A program made the translations under genes and the position numbers. A stretch of 64,000 bases of DNA from the NCBI RefSeq assembly GCF_000613945.1, contig NZ_BAJY01000008.1:1-64000 (forward strand). Direction: 5' to 3'. How positions within the stretch are numbered: position 1 is the stretch's first letter; every line of letters starts with the position of its first letter. Below the pieces are notes generated by a model. That model searched no databases. It was not told the DNA's origin and worked only from the letters and a program-made list of their open reading frames with translations. Origin of the DNA: Prevotella falsenii DSM 22864 = JCM 15124 (GTDB taxonomy: Bacteria > Bacteroidota > Bacteroidia > Bacteroidales > Bacteroidaceae). Positions 1 through 9,440 of the stretch are shown here, one piece after another.

Positions 1-30
1 GGATGTGTCTATTTGACACACCCGCTTTTT
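1..30. terminator. Terminator hairpin of a gene left of the window
   Basis: A 9-bp stem (1-9 with 15-23, one G-T pair) around a 5-nt loop is followed by a T run at 26-30. The same ACCCGCTTTT ending is seen in the hairpins at 16361 and 43622, so this is probably the end of a leftward-lying gene reading into the window; the stem may extend beyond base 1. Confidence 0.6.
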
Positions 31-99
31 CATTTTTTCGGAGAAAACATCGGATTGCATTCCATCGCAGTACGTTCCTTGCAGTTTTACCAACCGATG

Positions 100-230
100 G
101 TAATACGATTACCGTAAGTCTGTAATCTTATTACCATCAATCTGTAATCGATTACCACCAATTGGTAATCCGATTATATGATGTGAGTAATCCGACTGTT
201 CGATGTAAGTAATCCGATTATCTGATGTAA
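100..230. repeat. Tandem array, six ~22-bp units (GTAATnnnATTAC type)
   Basis: Six consecutive units of 22, 22, 21, 22, 22 and 22 bp, each beginning GTAAT and most containing the hyphenated palindrome GTAAT-nn(n)-ATTAC. Units abut without unique spacers. The array lies about 70 bp beyond the terminator at 1-30 and 100 bp before the RADAR promoter. Nothing else gene-like is visible in 1-498 apart from the terminator and promoter. It belongs to a set of eight 22/23-bp arrays in this window. Confidence 0.85.
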
Positions 231-331
231 ACAGTTTCTTGAACTGTTAATCCCAAATTGGTTCATGGTACATACTTTTTAAACTATGTTCTTATATTAA
301 GTTCACATTGTATAGTAATATTTTTAATTAT

Positions 332-364
332 TTTGTTATAATTACATAAAAATTACTATCTTTG
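332..364 (+). promoter_or_regulatory. Bacteroidetes-type promoter for the RADAR operon
   Basis: TTTG at 332-335 and TATCTTTG at 357-364, separated by 21 bp, fit the Bacteroidetes -33/-7 consensus (TTTG, TAnnTTTG). The predicted start near 371 leaves a leader of about 128 nt before the rdrA start codon, longer than usual. No Shine-Dalgarno sequence is seen before the ATG at 499. Confidence 0.65.
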
Positions 365-498
365 CAAGCGACAAAGAATAAGTGTGAAAAATAGTAATCT
401 ATACATCTATAACCATTTTGTAAGTATACTTTTATTTGAGCAGCTTGTTTTAGTCGTACATTAACTATCACCTAATATTAAATAACTATTGTTGTAGT

Positions 499-3141
499 AT
501 GGAAGAAAATGAAAAGAAAGGAGAGAAAGTTACAATCATCTTAGAAGATAGTAAGTATGCCCATGACTTTAAAAGAAGTCAGAACATACACATTGTTGAG
601 TACGATCGTGTTACAAAACTTATTGATAAACAAATCACCCAAATCACCCAAAATCCCCCAAAAGAAGATAATACGGGAAAAGAAAAATCTGAATTAAGTA
701 TATTACACCAATATAACACAATTTCTATTTTTGGAGGAAGAGGCTCGGGGAAGACTACGTTTATCCTTAATATTCTTAGATATATAAGTAATAAAAAGGA
801 GAAAGAGGAAATATTGGGGATTATCGACCCAACACAAATGGAAGAAAAAGAGCACGTATTCTTGGTTATTTTGTCATTAATCAATAAAAAGGTAACTGAT
901 AAAATAGAGGAGATGAAAAGCTGTTTTTCAAGCGGTATATGTTCTTATGAACGCGATTGGAAAGAAAGTTTGAGAAAGTTGGCGAAAGGTTTACCTACAC
1001 TTGAAAAAATAGATACAAAGCGTTATGAGAATTGGGATGACGATAACTATATTATAGATCGTGGCTTAGAGAGCGTAACTGCAGCATATAATCTTGAAGA
1101 TAATTTCCACAAATTAGTAGATTTGGCATTGAAAATTATAGGTAAGGATTTTTTTGTTTTGGCTTTCGACGATATTGATGTGAATATGTCAAAAGGTTGG
1201 CCGGTACTTGAAATTATTCGAAAGTATCTGACAACACCTAAGTTGATTATCCTTCTAAGCGGTAATTTGACACTTTATTCATATAATGTTCGATTACATC
1301 AATGGAAACAACTCAGTGAATTAATGCACTTTGACAGTTTTGACTTCTTAAAGCAGGTAAATCAATTGGAGGGACAGTATCTGCTAAAGATACTCAAACC
1401 GGAAAACCGAATTCATTTGATGTCGCTACAAGAAACAAAGCAACTATACGGAGTATCATATTATTTGAAGAAGACAAAGGCGGATGAAGAGAAAGAAACT
1501 CAAATAGAAAGTGAATATATTAGAAGATTGGAGCTGTTGGGTATCAATAGCACAAGACAACTCTTTATGGATTATCTTTTAGGGCTTTCTATACGAAGTC
1601 AGATTAGCATACTTTCAAATTTGGGCGACGATGGTATCTACAGCCAAATAGATGCATTCGTTTCTCGAATGATGGCTGCAAAAATAGATGTAGATGCAGC
1701 TATCAAGAGTGAAACTTTCACAATTACTAGCATTGTGGAATACTTATCAAAGAATAATTTCTTCTCACATTCGTATTTATTGATACCCAATACTGAAGAT
1801 CATGATGCTAATGGATGCTTTATGGGACTTACCACTATATTTGTTAATCAAGCTAAGATACACCCATGGATTTTGCTTGGCTATATGTTAAGAGTTGGCT
1901 ATGCAAGATCTTTTAATATGTCATTAGAAAAGGGAGCTTTCGAACTGATGCTATCCTATACAGGAATGCAACACGATATGTCAATAAAGAATATAGTTGC
2001 ACTAATGATAGCTGTAGGTAAAGCAAACGAACTAAATATGCCAGAATTGATTCAGTTAAAGGGATTAGCCTTAAAAGCCAAGAAGAATCAAGAAGAAAGC
2101 AAAAACTCATTAGACAGTGTTCTAAAGGGAAAAGAACTTAATATGGCTCAAAGAACATTAGCCTTATTGCCATTATTTTCTTTAAGTAGTAGTCGGAAAC
2201 AGCAGACAGGATTGTATTACTCTGTACCAGTCTTGTTATCAACAATATGTTATATCGTACGTTGGGGAAAGGAAGAGGAGGATATTAAACGTTGCCTACA
2301 GGAAATGAGTTTACACAGAACCTATCCTGTGCCTTCTATGCAATTAGGAAGAACTAATATTTTAGAAGAAGACATAGAGGGGAATGAAGAACTATCAAGA
2401 GTGCTCGAATTAAAGGATACGGATAGGGAAAAGGAAAAGGTTTACGATAACTTAGTTACAAGTTTGAAAGAATGGAGAGTCTCAATAATGGGCAAGGAAA
2501 ATTTTCCTGCTATTCCCCCCTATCTACTCGGACGTATTATGACTCGGTTTACTTCTTCAGTAAAAAATATTAATACTGACGCTACCCTTGGCGATAGAAT
2601 GCAACAGGCTGTCATATTATTCCTAAATGCATGTTTGGTGGAAGAGGTTAAAGAGAAATTAGATGGAATTGGAGTCAGCAATAATAATCCGACAGGTTCA
2701 TACACAATATTTCAAGAAAATATTAATAAGGTTAAAGAAAATAATAGTTGGGAAAAGTTACAACTGACTCGTTGGCTTATAACCTGTCCATTACTTTATT
2801 GTTTCATCGATGAAGAACTATTAAAAGAAAGGAAAGAGGTTTTTAATTTTAAAGACAATACTAACTTTTTATTGTTCAGTATTCTAAGGGAAGTAGAATT
2901 AGCGAATAATCAAAAAGGTGCTATTAAGATAACTGGTGGTAACTATAGAAAATCTCTTAAAATCATTTTAGAAAAAGGTATCACACTGAAAGAGTTTAAG
3001 GAAAGATTCTATGACAAAAACAATGCAGAAGCAAAGGAATGGATAGAGTCTCTTGAGTTCGTGAATTCTATCAATCAAAAAGGCATGGACGGATTGAGGG
3101 TTGTATTAGAAGAAGAACTTAAACGTAATGGACTGATATAG
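499..3141 (+). CDS. rdrA: RADAR ATPase RdrA (KAP-like P-loop NTPase)
   Basis: 880-aa P-loop ATPase. Seen: Walker A GGRGSGKTT at residues 79-87, Walker B FVLAFDD at 219-225, and a sensor-like LLSGN at 252-256 ending a beta strand; the rest is a long, mostly helical region with no recognisable domain. Size and architecture match RdrA, the AAA+/KAP-family ATPase of RADAR, and the next gene 17 bp downstream encodes an RdrB-like deaminase, which makes the assignment strong. In studied RADAR systems RdrA forms ring oligomers that assemble with RdrB into very large complexes and are needed for phage-triggered deamination and growth arrest. The gene is visibly more AT-rich than the housekeeping genes around it, consistent with horizontal acquisition. 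The frame is intact. Confidence 0.88.
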   Translation: MEENEKKGEKVTIILEDSKYAHDFKRSQNIHIVEYDRVTKLIDKQITQITQNPPKEDNTGKEKSELSILHQYNTISIFGGRGSGKTTFILNILRYISNKKEKEEILGIIDPTQMEEKEHVFLVILSLINKKVTDKIEEMKSCFSSGICSYERDWKESLRKLAKGLPTLEKIDTKRYENWDDDNYIIDRGLESVTAAYNLEDNFHKLVDLALKIIGKDFFVLAFDDIDVNMSKGWPVLEIIRKYLTTPKLIILLSGNLTLYSYNVRLHQWKQLSELMHFDSFDFLKQVNQLEGQYLLKILKPENRIHLMSLQETKQLYGVSYYLKKTKADEEKETQIESEYIRRLELLGINSTRQLFMDYLLGLSIRSQISILSNLGDDGIYSQIDAFVSRMMAAKIDVDAAIKSETFTITSIVEYLSKNNFFSHSYLLIPNTEDHDANGCFMGLTTIFVNQAKIHPWILLGYMLRVGYARSFNMSLEKGAFELMLSYTGMQHDMSIKNIVALMIAVGKANELNMPELIQLKGLALKAKKNQEESKNSLDSVLKGKELNMAQRTLALLPLFSLSSSRKQQTGLYYSVPVLLSTICYIVRWGKEEEDIKRCLQEMSLHRTYPVPSMQLGRTNILEEDIEGNEELSRVLELKDTDREKEKVYDNLVTSLKEWRVSIMGKENFPAIPPYLLGRIMTRFTSSVKNINTDATLGDRMQQAVILFLNACLVEEVKEKLDGIGVSNNNPTGSYTIFQENINKVKENNSWEKLQLTRWLITCPLLYCFIDEELLKERKEVFNFKDNTNFLLFSILREVELANNQKGAIKITGGNYRKSLKIILEKGITLKEFKERFYDKNNAEAKEWIESLEFVNSINQKGMDGLRVVLEEELKRNGLI

Positions 3142-3158
3142 AAAAGAACCTGTACCCT

Positions 3159-5342
3159 ATGAAATACCATTCATATCTTTCATATCTACTGACAGACCGT
3201 CTTTCCCTCTCTTCGTATCAAGAAGGAGGGGAGGTTAGTGTCGGTGATGTTAAGCGTCGTTTGATGTTAATTGAACGAGAACATAATACAACGATTCCAG
3301 ACCATTATCTAAGGCTTGATGCAAACTATTCATTTCAGAAAATAGAAGAGAAAAGTCAAATTTTTACGATAGGTCTTACTGAACTTGCAGACGCTTTCTT
3401 AGAGTACCGGTATAATCGGGTGTATGTCAAGGCTGAAAAGTTTAATGAATGGCAGTATCTGATAGCATATATACCTCCTATGCTGTTAGTTTGTGCTTAT
3501 ATTTTCAGAAACGGACATTTCTCAAGTCAGGAACTTACAACGGATTCTTTCTATAATCAATCTGTAGCACCCAATTTACGTTATACAAGCTTTGTTTCAC
3601 CATATATTCGACAGATGGAAGATTTAAAAAGAAAGCATAACGGCTTTTGCGACCTTCACATCCATCTAAACGGAACATTAGAAACAGATACGGTTTGGCT
3701 TGATATACTTAAGTATCCTAATTGTGTCATCAGTGAGATGTATGATGCCGAAAAAGACGAATTAGTCAAGGAACAATATGAACAGTTCGATAATTGGTCA
3801 CGCCCGGATAGATTTAAGGAGCTGATAGAGAAGGCGAATGAACTCAGAGTGGAACTTTTCGATGAGTTATCGAAGAAAATTCCTATCTTTATGGACTTTA
3901 CTCGCCGATCGGAGAGTATTTTTTACATTGCCGTTCTCTACTACTTGTGTTTATATCCCACTAACAAAGATGTGGCAGACAAATTTCATCATTATCTTCT
4001 TATATTGGGACTTACTAATTCTATACTTGTACAGCAACCTGAATGCTTTGGGTTTGAGCAATTTCAAAAGTACACTTCGAATAAGTTGCGAGACTTCAGT
4101 GAGCGAGAATACGAACAACGTTTTTTCCAGTTGGCAGGAAATGGTCTTGATAACCTTAGGATTATCGAAGGAAGATTTTCCCCTAAAGATACAAAAGATA
4201 AAAACAATAATTTGATAGATAAAATACGAAGAGGCTGGAAAAAACTGAATACAGCACAAATGAATTTAGAACTTCCCAACTCAGAGCTTCGTCTTATTGC
4301 ACACTTCATAAAGAAGAAAGATAAACAAAAAGGAAATATTCGCTTTCAGAAATTACGTGCCGACATTAAAAGAAGGAGTGAAATACTAATATCAATGCAT
4401 AAAAGTGTAAGTAAGAATGGAAAGTTCATTGTTGGTATTGATGCAGCCGCAAGCGAATTTGACACTCCACCAGAAGTTTTTGCACCTGTTTTTAAGAGAT
4501 TACGTGAGAAAGGGTTTCGGCACTTCACGTATCATGCAGGAGAAGATTTCTATCACTTGCTTGGTGGTTTACGTGCCATATATGAAGCGATAGAATTCTT
4601 AGGACTACAGCGAGGAGACCGAATAGGGCATGCAACAGCTGCCGGTGTCAGCTCTAAGATTTGGCATAAAAATGTTGGCGATAAGATTATAGTTCCTAAA
4701 GGAGCATATATGGACGACCTCCTTTTTGCATATTACTTAGCAAGTACTGAAGAAGGAGCGGATTTACGTCCACTTATGCCACAGATTTCAATGCGTGTTA
4801 TGGAGCTTGCGGGGGAAATCTATCAAGGTGATGAAAATATTGAGGCTTACATATCTGCATGGAAGAATCGGAAACTTGATATTGTGGAATTAGACAAGCA
4901 AAATAAATTAATAGAGTATCATTTGTTGGAACTATATCATAAAAAAGATTACGTTGAGAAATATAATGAGAAAATAGAAGTGGAAATCTATGAAATTCTT
5001 GATGAAGCAGCTTTACATAAAGTACAATTAGCGATACTAAAATTGATGCATAAGAAAGAGATAGTGATAGAAACACTACCCACAAGTAATGTGCTTATTG
5101 GAAATCATCGTCAATTTTGCACCTTTCATCTGCATAATTGGTTCAAGTGGGAAGGCGAAGGAAAAGCCATTCCTCCCATTGTGCTTGGTACAGATGATGC
5201 AGGCATATTTGCTACCAATATATATAATGAGTACTGCCACGTTTTCACATTATTGGTATACGAATATGGGGTTAGTGTTAATGGGGCTTTAGACTTTATT
5301 AAAAAATTAAACTATAATACAGAAATCTATGCTTTTAGTTAA
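3159..5342 (+). CDS. rdrB: RADAR adenosine deaminase RdrB
   Basis: 727-aa divergent adenosine-deaminase-superfamily protein, about twice the length of a housekeeping adenosine deaminase. All the metal and catalytic landmarks of the fold are visible: HIH (H167, H169), HAGE (H459, catalytic E462), RIGHA (H491), TSN near residue 645, and GTDD (D679, D680). Large insertions between the HxH and HAGE motifs are typical of RdrB. In known RADAR systems RdrB forms a hollow dodecamer and, with RdrA, deaminates adenine (RNA and/or ATP-type substrates) during phage infection. It lies 17 bp after rdrA and is surely co-transcribed. Odd: the Asp that follows HxHL in ordinary deaminases is Asn171 here. An intact frame and complete active site argue for a working system. 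Confidence 0.9.
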   Translation: MKYHSYLSYLLTDRLSLSSYQEGGEVSVGDVKRRLMLIEREHNTTIPDHYLRLDANYSFQKIEEKSQIFTIGLTELADAFLEYRYNRVYVKAEKFNEWQYLIAYIPPMLLVCAYIFRNGHFSSQELTTDSFYNQSVAPNLRYTSFVSPYIRQMEDLKRKHNGFCDLHIHLNGTLETDTVWLDILKYPNCVISEMYDAEKDELVKEQYEQFDNWSRPDRFKELIEKANELRVELFDELSKKIPIFMDFTRRSESIFYIAVLYYLCLYPTNKDVADKFHHYLLILGLTNSILVQQPECFGFEQFQKYTSNKLRDFSEREYEQRFFQLAGNGLDNLRIIEGRFSPKDTKDKNNNLIDKIRRGWKKLNTAQMNLELPNSELRLIAHFIKKKDKQKGNIRFQKLRADIKRRSEILISMHKSVSKNGKFIVGIDAAASEFDTPPEVFAPVFKRLREKGFRHFTYHAGEDFYHLLGGLRAIYEAIEFLGLQRGDRIGHATAAGVSSKIWHKNVGDKIIVPKGAYMDDLLFAYYLASTEEGADLRPLMPQISMRVMELAGEIYQGDENIEAYISAWKNRKLDIVELDKQNKLIEYHLLELYHKKDYVEKYNEKIEVEIYEILDEAALHKVQLAILKLMHKKEIVIETLPTSNVLIGNHRQFCTFHLHNWFKWEGEGKAIPPIVLGTDDAGIFATNIYNEYCHVFTLLVYEYGVSVNGALDFIKKLNYNTEIYAFS

Positions 5343-5455
5343 GACTGGTTTTAGAAGTTACCAAGTTTAAGCATTGAGTTGGCTCTGTCGATAATTAGTG
5401 GAAAGAAGTATAAAGTGATTTGACGAATAAAAGAGAGGATGAAATGTTAATAACT

Positions 5456-5521
5456 ACGAAAGTATATTCTGTGTCCCACGGAAGTATATTTCGTGCCCTA
5501 CGGAAGTATATTTCGTCATGT
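5456..5521. repeat. Tandem array, three 22-bp units (GAAGTATATTTC type)
   Basis: Three head-to-tail 22-bp units at 5456, 5478 and 5500 with the near-palindromic core GGAAGTATATTTCG; the first copy is slightly diverged. The array starts about 115 bp after the rdrB stop. No clear terminator is seen between rdrB and the array. The rest of the gap 5343-5661 holds nothing recognisable. Confidence 0.8.
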
Positions 5522-5661
5522 TCTCTGTCGTCTACACTTGTGTTGATTAAATTAATTCTTTCGGACTATACCTTTGAAAAATCACTTTTTGCGCAACAAT
5601 ACTCATTGCTTGGTTGATAGATGAATGTGTTAAATACGATATTGTTTTAGCCTTTTATAAG

Positions 5662-7652
5662 ATGAAAAACTGTGTTTTGGTGTGTTTTTTAACCTTGTTT
5701 TCCTTTGTTGCGAATGCGCAAGAGCAGCGCGATTGGCAGCGGCTGTACGATGAATTGATGGTTTCGGAGGAGCAGGAGGGATTGATGAATGAGGAGAATT
5801 ACGATTTGCTGTGCAGTTTGGCAGCGCACCCCATTGACTTGAATAAGGCGACACGGGAAGAATTAGAGCAGCTTCCGTTTCTTACGGCTACACAGGTGGA
5901 AGACATTTTGGCTTACATTTATCAGTATCATGGTATGCGCTCGGTGGGCGAACTGCTGATGATAGAGTCGCTTGATACCGCGAGAAGCGAATTGTTGAGC
6001 TGTTTTGTAACAATAAAGATTGATGAACAGAAGCATTTTCCACCACTTGCTACGATTTTAAAATATGGAAAACACGATATTACTTTTACGATGAAAGCAC
6101 CTTTCTACGAACGAAAGGGCGATAAAAATGGCTACTTAGGCTATCCCTATACGCACTCGCTGCGCTATAAATTTTCTTATTCCGACTATTTCCGAGCCGG
6201 TCTTGTCGGTGCACAAGACAGCGGCGAACCTTTCTTTGCCAACCGCAATGCGCTTGGTTACGACCATTACAGCTTTTATATCTCAGTGCGCAAGTTGGGG
6301 CGCATAAAGTCTGCCGTTGCAGGACGCTATAAAGTGCGGTTCGGGCAAGGTCTTATAATCAACAACGATTTTAGTTTTGGCAAAACAATGACCCTTCTTT
6401 CGCAAGGCGTTCCTACACGGCTATTCGTCCATACTCTTCGCGTTCGCATGCCAATTATCTGCAAGGAGGGGCTGCAACGGTGGCTTTGACACGCCATATC
6501 GACCTATCGGCGTTTGCATCTTACCGCAAGAACGATGCTACGCTTAATGCCGATGGCACCATTCGCACACTGTTGAAGTCGGGTTATCATCGCACGCCCA
6601 CCGAAATGAAGAAGAAAAACAACATTTCGCAAACCACTTTCGGCGGCAATTTACAATGGTTCGACCATGGCTTTCGTGCGGGTCTGACGGCACTGTACAC
6701 ACATTTCGACCGTCCGTTGATGCCCAATACCGGGCAAACTTACCGTTCCGATTACCCACAAGGGTACGATTTTTGGAACGTTGGTGTGAGTTACGGCTAT
6801 CTGAACTATCGATGGAATATGAATGGCGAAATTGCAATGAGTGGCAATGGTGCTGTGGCTACTTTAAATTCCCTATCGTTTCAACCCACGAAACGGCTTT
6901 CTCTGACTGCCATTCAGCGATATTACGGCTCTCGATATTGGGCACTCCACGCCAATGCCTTTAGCGAAGGCGGACAGATGCGCAACGAGATGGGTATGTT
7001 GGTAGGAGCAAATTGGACTGTAAACCGCTTCCTCGCCCTTTCTGCCTATACCGACTATGCCTATTTTCGCAAGCCACGCTATCGCGCATCGGTAGCAAGC
7101 AGTGCATGGGACAATTATATTTCCGCCATTTACACCCGTGGAAATCTCTCGTTCTTAGCTCGCTACCGGTTTAAAATTCGCGAGAAAGACAATGCCGACC
7201 ACACAAAATTAATCAATGAATATACGCAGCGAACACGTTTTGCATTCACCTGCTCGGGGCTGAATTGGGATTTCAAGACGCAGGCAGACCTTGCCTATAA
7301 CCACCATAAAACCAATAGTTTTGGCTATATGCTAAGCGAATTTGTTGCTTGGCAACCTCTTTCGTGGCTGCAAACCTCGGCGAACATCGGTTATTTCCAT
7401 ACTGCGGACTTCGCTTCTCGCTTGTATATCTACGAGCGCAGCATGCTTTACAGTTTTAGTTTCCCCACTTTCTACGGCAAGGGCATTCGCTGGTCGGTGT
7501 TTGCTCGTGCCAACTTGCGTCAAAATCTGTCTGTTTTGCTGAAGGTAGGTACTACGCACTATTTCGACCGCAAGCATATTTCGTCGGGTTTGCAACAGAT
7601 AAACCGTTCAGAACAGACCGATTTGGAAGTGCAATTGCATTGGAAAGTTTAG
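5662..7652 (+). pseudogene. HHH-domain outer-membrane barrel protein, frameshifted
   Basis: Start chosen at 5662 because it gives a clean signal peptide (KNCVLVCFLTLFSFVANAQ). Next comes a helix-hairpin-helix segment (HPIDLNKATREELEQLPFL and the stretch following it), then a long series of amphipathic strands and a final strand ending LEVQLHWKV, as in the Bacteroidetes family of secreted HHH proteins with an outer-membrane barrel. The frame breaks near 6380-6430: upstream reads FSFGKTMTLLS, downstream resumes in the frame one lower with IRPYSSRSHANYLQGG, which fits this family. A net minus-one shift explains it. The two halves are otherwise full length, so either a recent mutation or a consensus error. 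Function unknown; the HHH part resembles DNA-binding ComEA-type motifs. Confidence 0.75.
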
Positions 7653-7729
7653 TGCGAACCGCTTTCTACTCAGGTTGCGGCTTTTACTACTTGCCGAAAG
7701 CAAAAAGAAAGGAAACAGTTTTCCTTACT

Positions 7730-7875
7730 GCTTTGGTCCGCTTGCCGGCATCTGCGCCGCCATTCCATCTCGGCGTAGTCCGCTACGCCTTCGATGAAAC
7801 GCCGGCACATCTGCTCGACAATCGAACAAAACCGGTCAAGGACGCTAATAGCCAATTGGGGTTAAAAACAATAGA
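7730..7875 (-). repeat. Degenerate copy of the 204-bp inverted-repeat element
   Basis: In reverse complement this stretch matches 16517-16660 at most positions (for example TTTTGTTCGATTG, CGAAG-CGTAGCGG, CGCAGATGCCGG) and ends at GCCAATTGGGGTTAAAA, the same terminal sequence. The opposite terminal repeat is not recognisable, so this is probably a decayed or truncated copy. It fills most of the 305-bp gap between the HHH gene and the next gene. Confidence 0.7.
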
Positions 7876-7957
7876 CAGAATTGTTAGTGTTTCACAAAAA
7901 AGCGGCTTATCCTTTCCGTTTTCACCATTTTTTAAGTAAGTTTGCATTGCTATTATT

Positions 7958-8569
7958 ATGATACAACGAAATATTCTGCCATATAAAATAAAGGCTTTGA
8001 TGGTTTGGCTGCAACGAATGAAGCATATTCAGGGGTTTGGCATTCAGTCGCCATCGGCTTTTTCGTTTGATAGGAAGGTGATAAACGACCACACTTTCTA
8101 TCCCGTTTATGCTGAATTGAAGCGAGCCGGCAATGCCTTAACAGCAATAGAGCGCAAGAAAGCTCGGCTGTTGTATCGGATAAACCGTTTTGCCGAAGCC
8201 GATAGATTTTGTTTCTATCCCACGAAGTTGCCGGCTTACGAAAGCTATATTAAGGCTGCGTGCGAGAAAACATTGATAGAAGAGGCGAAAACACTATGCG
8301 AGGCGAGCGAAGGCACTGCGTCTTGCGAGTCTGCTATCTATTTCCTGACGGTCAGCGAACACTGCCAAACGTTTTACGATACGTTGCGAACAACCATCAA
8401 TGCGCAAAGTTTTATCATTGTAGACGGCATAAAGCGCAATGCAGAAACAAAAGCCTTTTGGCAGCAAATTGTGGACGACGAGCGCGTCAGCTTCTCGTTC
8501 GACCTATATCATATAGGTATCGCCTTTTTCGACAAGCGACCCAAGCAAAACCATATAATAAATTTCTAA
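7958..8569 (+). CDS. Methyltransferase-like conserved protein, degenerate
   Basis: 203 aa. N-terminus (MKHIQGFGIQSPSAFSF and the arginine/tyrosine-rich RLLYRINRF) and C-terminus (IVDGI, FSFDLYHIGIAFFD, HIINF) match a Bacteroidales family usually annotated as class I SAM-dependent methyltransferase. The middle, where the glycine-rich SAM loop should be, is short and lacks a recognisable GxGxG motif, so catalytic activity is doubtful. It ends 13 bp before the cobalamin adenosyltransferase gene and is probably co-transcribed with it; no functional link is evident. Confidence 0.6.
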   Translation: MIQRNILPYKIKALMVWLQRMKHIQGFGIQSPSAFSFDRKVINDHTFYPVYAELKRAGNALTAIERKKARLLYRINRFAEADRFCFYPTKLPAYESYIKAACEKTLIEEAKTLCEASEGTASCESAIYFLTVSEHCQTFYDTLRTTINAQSFIIVDGIKRNAETKAFWQQIVDDERVSFSFDLYHIGIAFFDKRPKQNHIINF

Positions 8570-8582
8570 TAAACAAAGCGCA

Positions 8583-9140
8583 ATGAGCAAAGTGTACACA
8601 AAGACAGGCGACAAGGGAACAACCGGTCTGATAGGGGGAACAAGAGTAAAGAAGAGCGATATTCGCATTGATTCTTATGGAACGGTAGACGAGCTGAACT
8701 CGTTCATCGGGTTGCTCGCAACCTATGTAAACGAACAAGAAACCGCCGACCTTTTAGCCGAAATACAGAACATACTCTTCAATATCGGCTGCAATTTAGC
8801 CATGGGCGAGAATTTTAAAAAGGAAATAAAAGAGTCGGTAGTTGCCGGTGTGTTCATCGAACACGTAGAAAACGCCATCGACAGAATGCAGGCTGCCATT
8901 CCCGAACTGAAAAGTTTCGTTATTCCCGGCGGCAGTCGTTCGGCTTCCATCGCCCACGTTTGCCGCACTGTTTGTCGGCGTGCCGAGCGTCTTATCATTG
9001 CTTTGGACGAGACTTCGGCGGTAGACAGCAACCTGATGGCGTATGTAAACCGTTTGTCAGACTACTTCTTCGTGCTTTCACGCTATTTAAACAATATCGA
9101 GAAAGTAGACGAAAAAATATGGCAAAATCCTTGCAAATAA
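8583..9140 (+). CDS. Cob(I)yrinic acid a,c-diamide adenosyltransferase (PduO type)
   Basis: 185 aa, the usual length for the PduO/ATR family. The N-terminal signature VYTKTGDKGTTGLIGG binds ATP; the conserved arginine helix (VCRTVCRRAERLIIAL) and the final NRLSDYFFVLSRYLN segment are also present. The enzyme moves the adenosyl group of ATP onto cob(I)alamin to make adenosylcobalamin in the cytoplasm. No other cobalamin gene is nearby, which fits a salvage role in organisms that import B12 for methylmalonyl-CoA mutase. Confidence 0.93.
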   Translation: MSKVYTKTGDKGTTGLIGGTRVKKSDIRIDSYGTVDELNSFIGLLATYVNEQETADLLAEIQNILFNIGCNLAMGENFKKEIKESVVAGVFIEHVENAIDRMQAAIPELKSFVIPGGSRSASIAHVCRTVCRRAERLIIALDETSAVDSNLMAYVNRLSDYFFVLSRYLNNIEKVDEKIWQNPCK

Positions 9141-9160
9141 GAAATAAAATAGTATTTTTG
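9131..9160 (+). promoter_or_regulatory. Bacteroidetes-type promoter for the DUF2795 gene
   Basis: TATTTTTG at 9153-9160 with a TTG element at 9131-9133 (spacing 19 bp) overlaps the end of the adenosyltransferase gene. Transcription would start about 30 nt before the ATG at 9196. Confidence 0.45.
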
Positions 9161-9195
9161 CACGCAAAACAAACTAAAGCAAATATTTTAAGCCT

Positions 9196-9417
9196 ATGTA
9201 TTGGACACTGGAATTAGCATCGAAGCTGGAAGACGCACCATGGCCGGCAACTAAAGAAGAGCTTATCGACTATGCCATTCGTTCAGGTTCGCCATTAGAA
9301 GTATTGGAAAACCTTCAGGAAATTGAAGACGAAGGCGATGTTTACGATAGTATCGAAGACATCTGGCCCGACTATCCGTCTAAGGACGACTTCTTGTGGA
9401 ACGAAGATGAATATTAG
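9196..9417 (+). CDS. DUF2795 domain protein
   Basis: Small acidic 73-aa protein beginning MYWTLELASKLEDAPWPATK, with a short helical domain and a strongly acidic C-terminus (DDFLWNEDEY). It matches the DUF2795 family found across Bacteroidales, whose function is unknown. It precedes a clear terminator at 9441, so it is likely a monocistronic gene or the end of the preceding unit. Confidence 0.8.
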   Translation: MYWTLELASKLEDAPWPATKEELIDYAIRSGSPLEVLENLQEIEDEGDVYDSIEDIWPDYPSKDDFLWNEDEY

Positions 9418-9440
9418 TTATTGAATTTAAAATAATGCGG

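Noticed and set aside
3159..5342. Housekeeping adenosine deaminase
   Set aside because: Twice the normal length with large insertions, and directly coupled to a P-loop ATPase gene, which fits RdrB.
5420..5617. 65-aa open frame after rdrB that could have been a RADAR accessory gene
   Set aside because: It is largely made of the 22-bp repeat array, has no membrane helix like RdrC, and no sensible start context.
7640..7939. 99-aa plus-strand frame
   Set aside because: It covers the degenerate 204-bp element copy and has no protein-like pattern.
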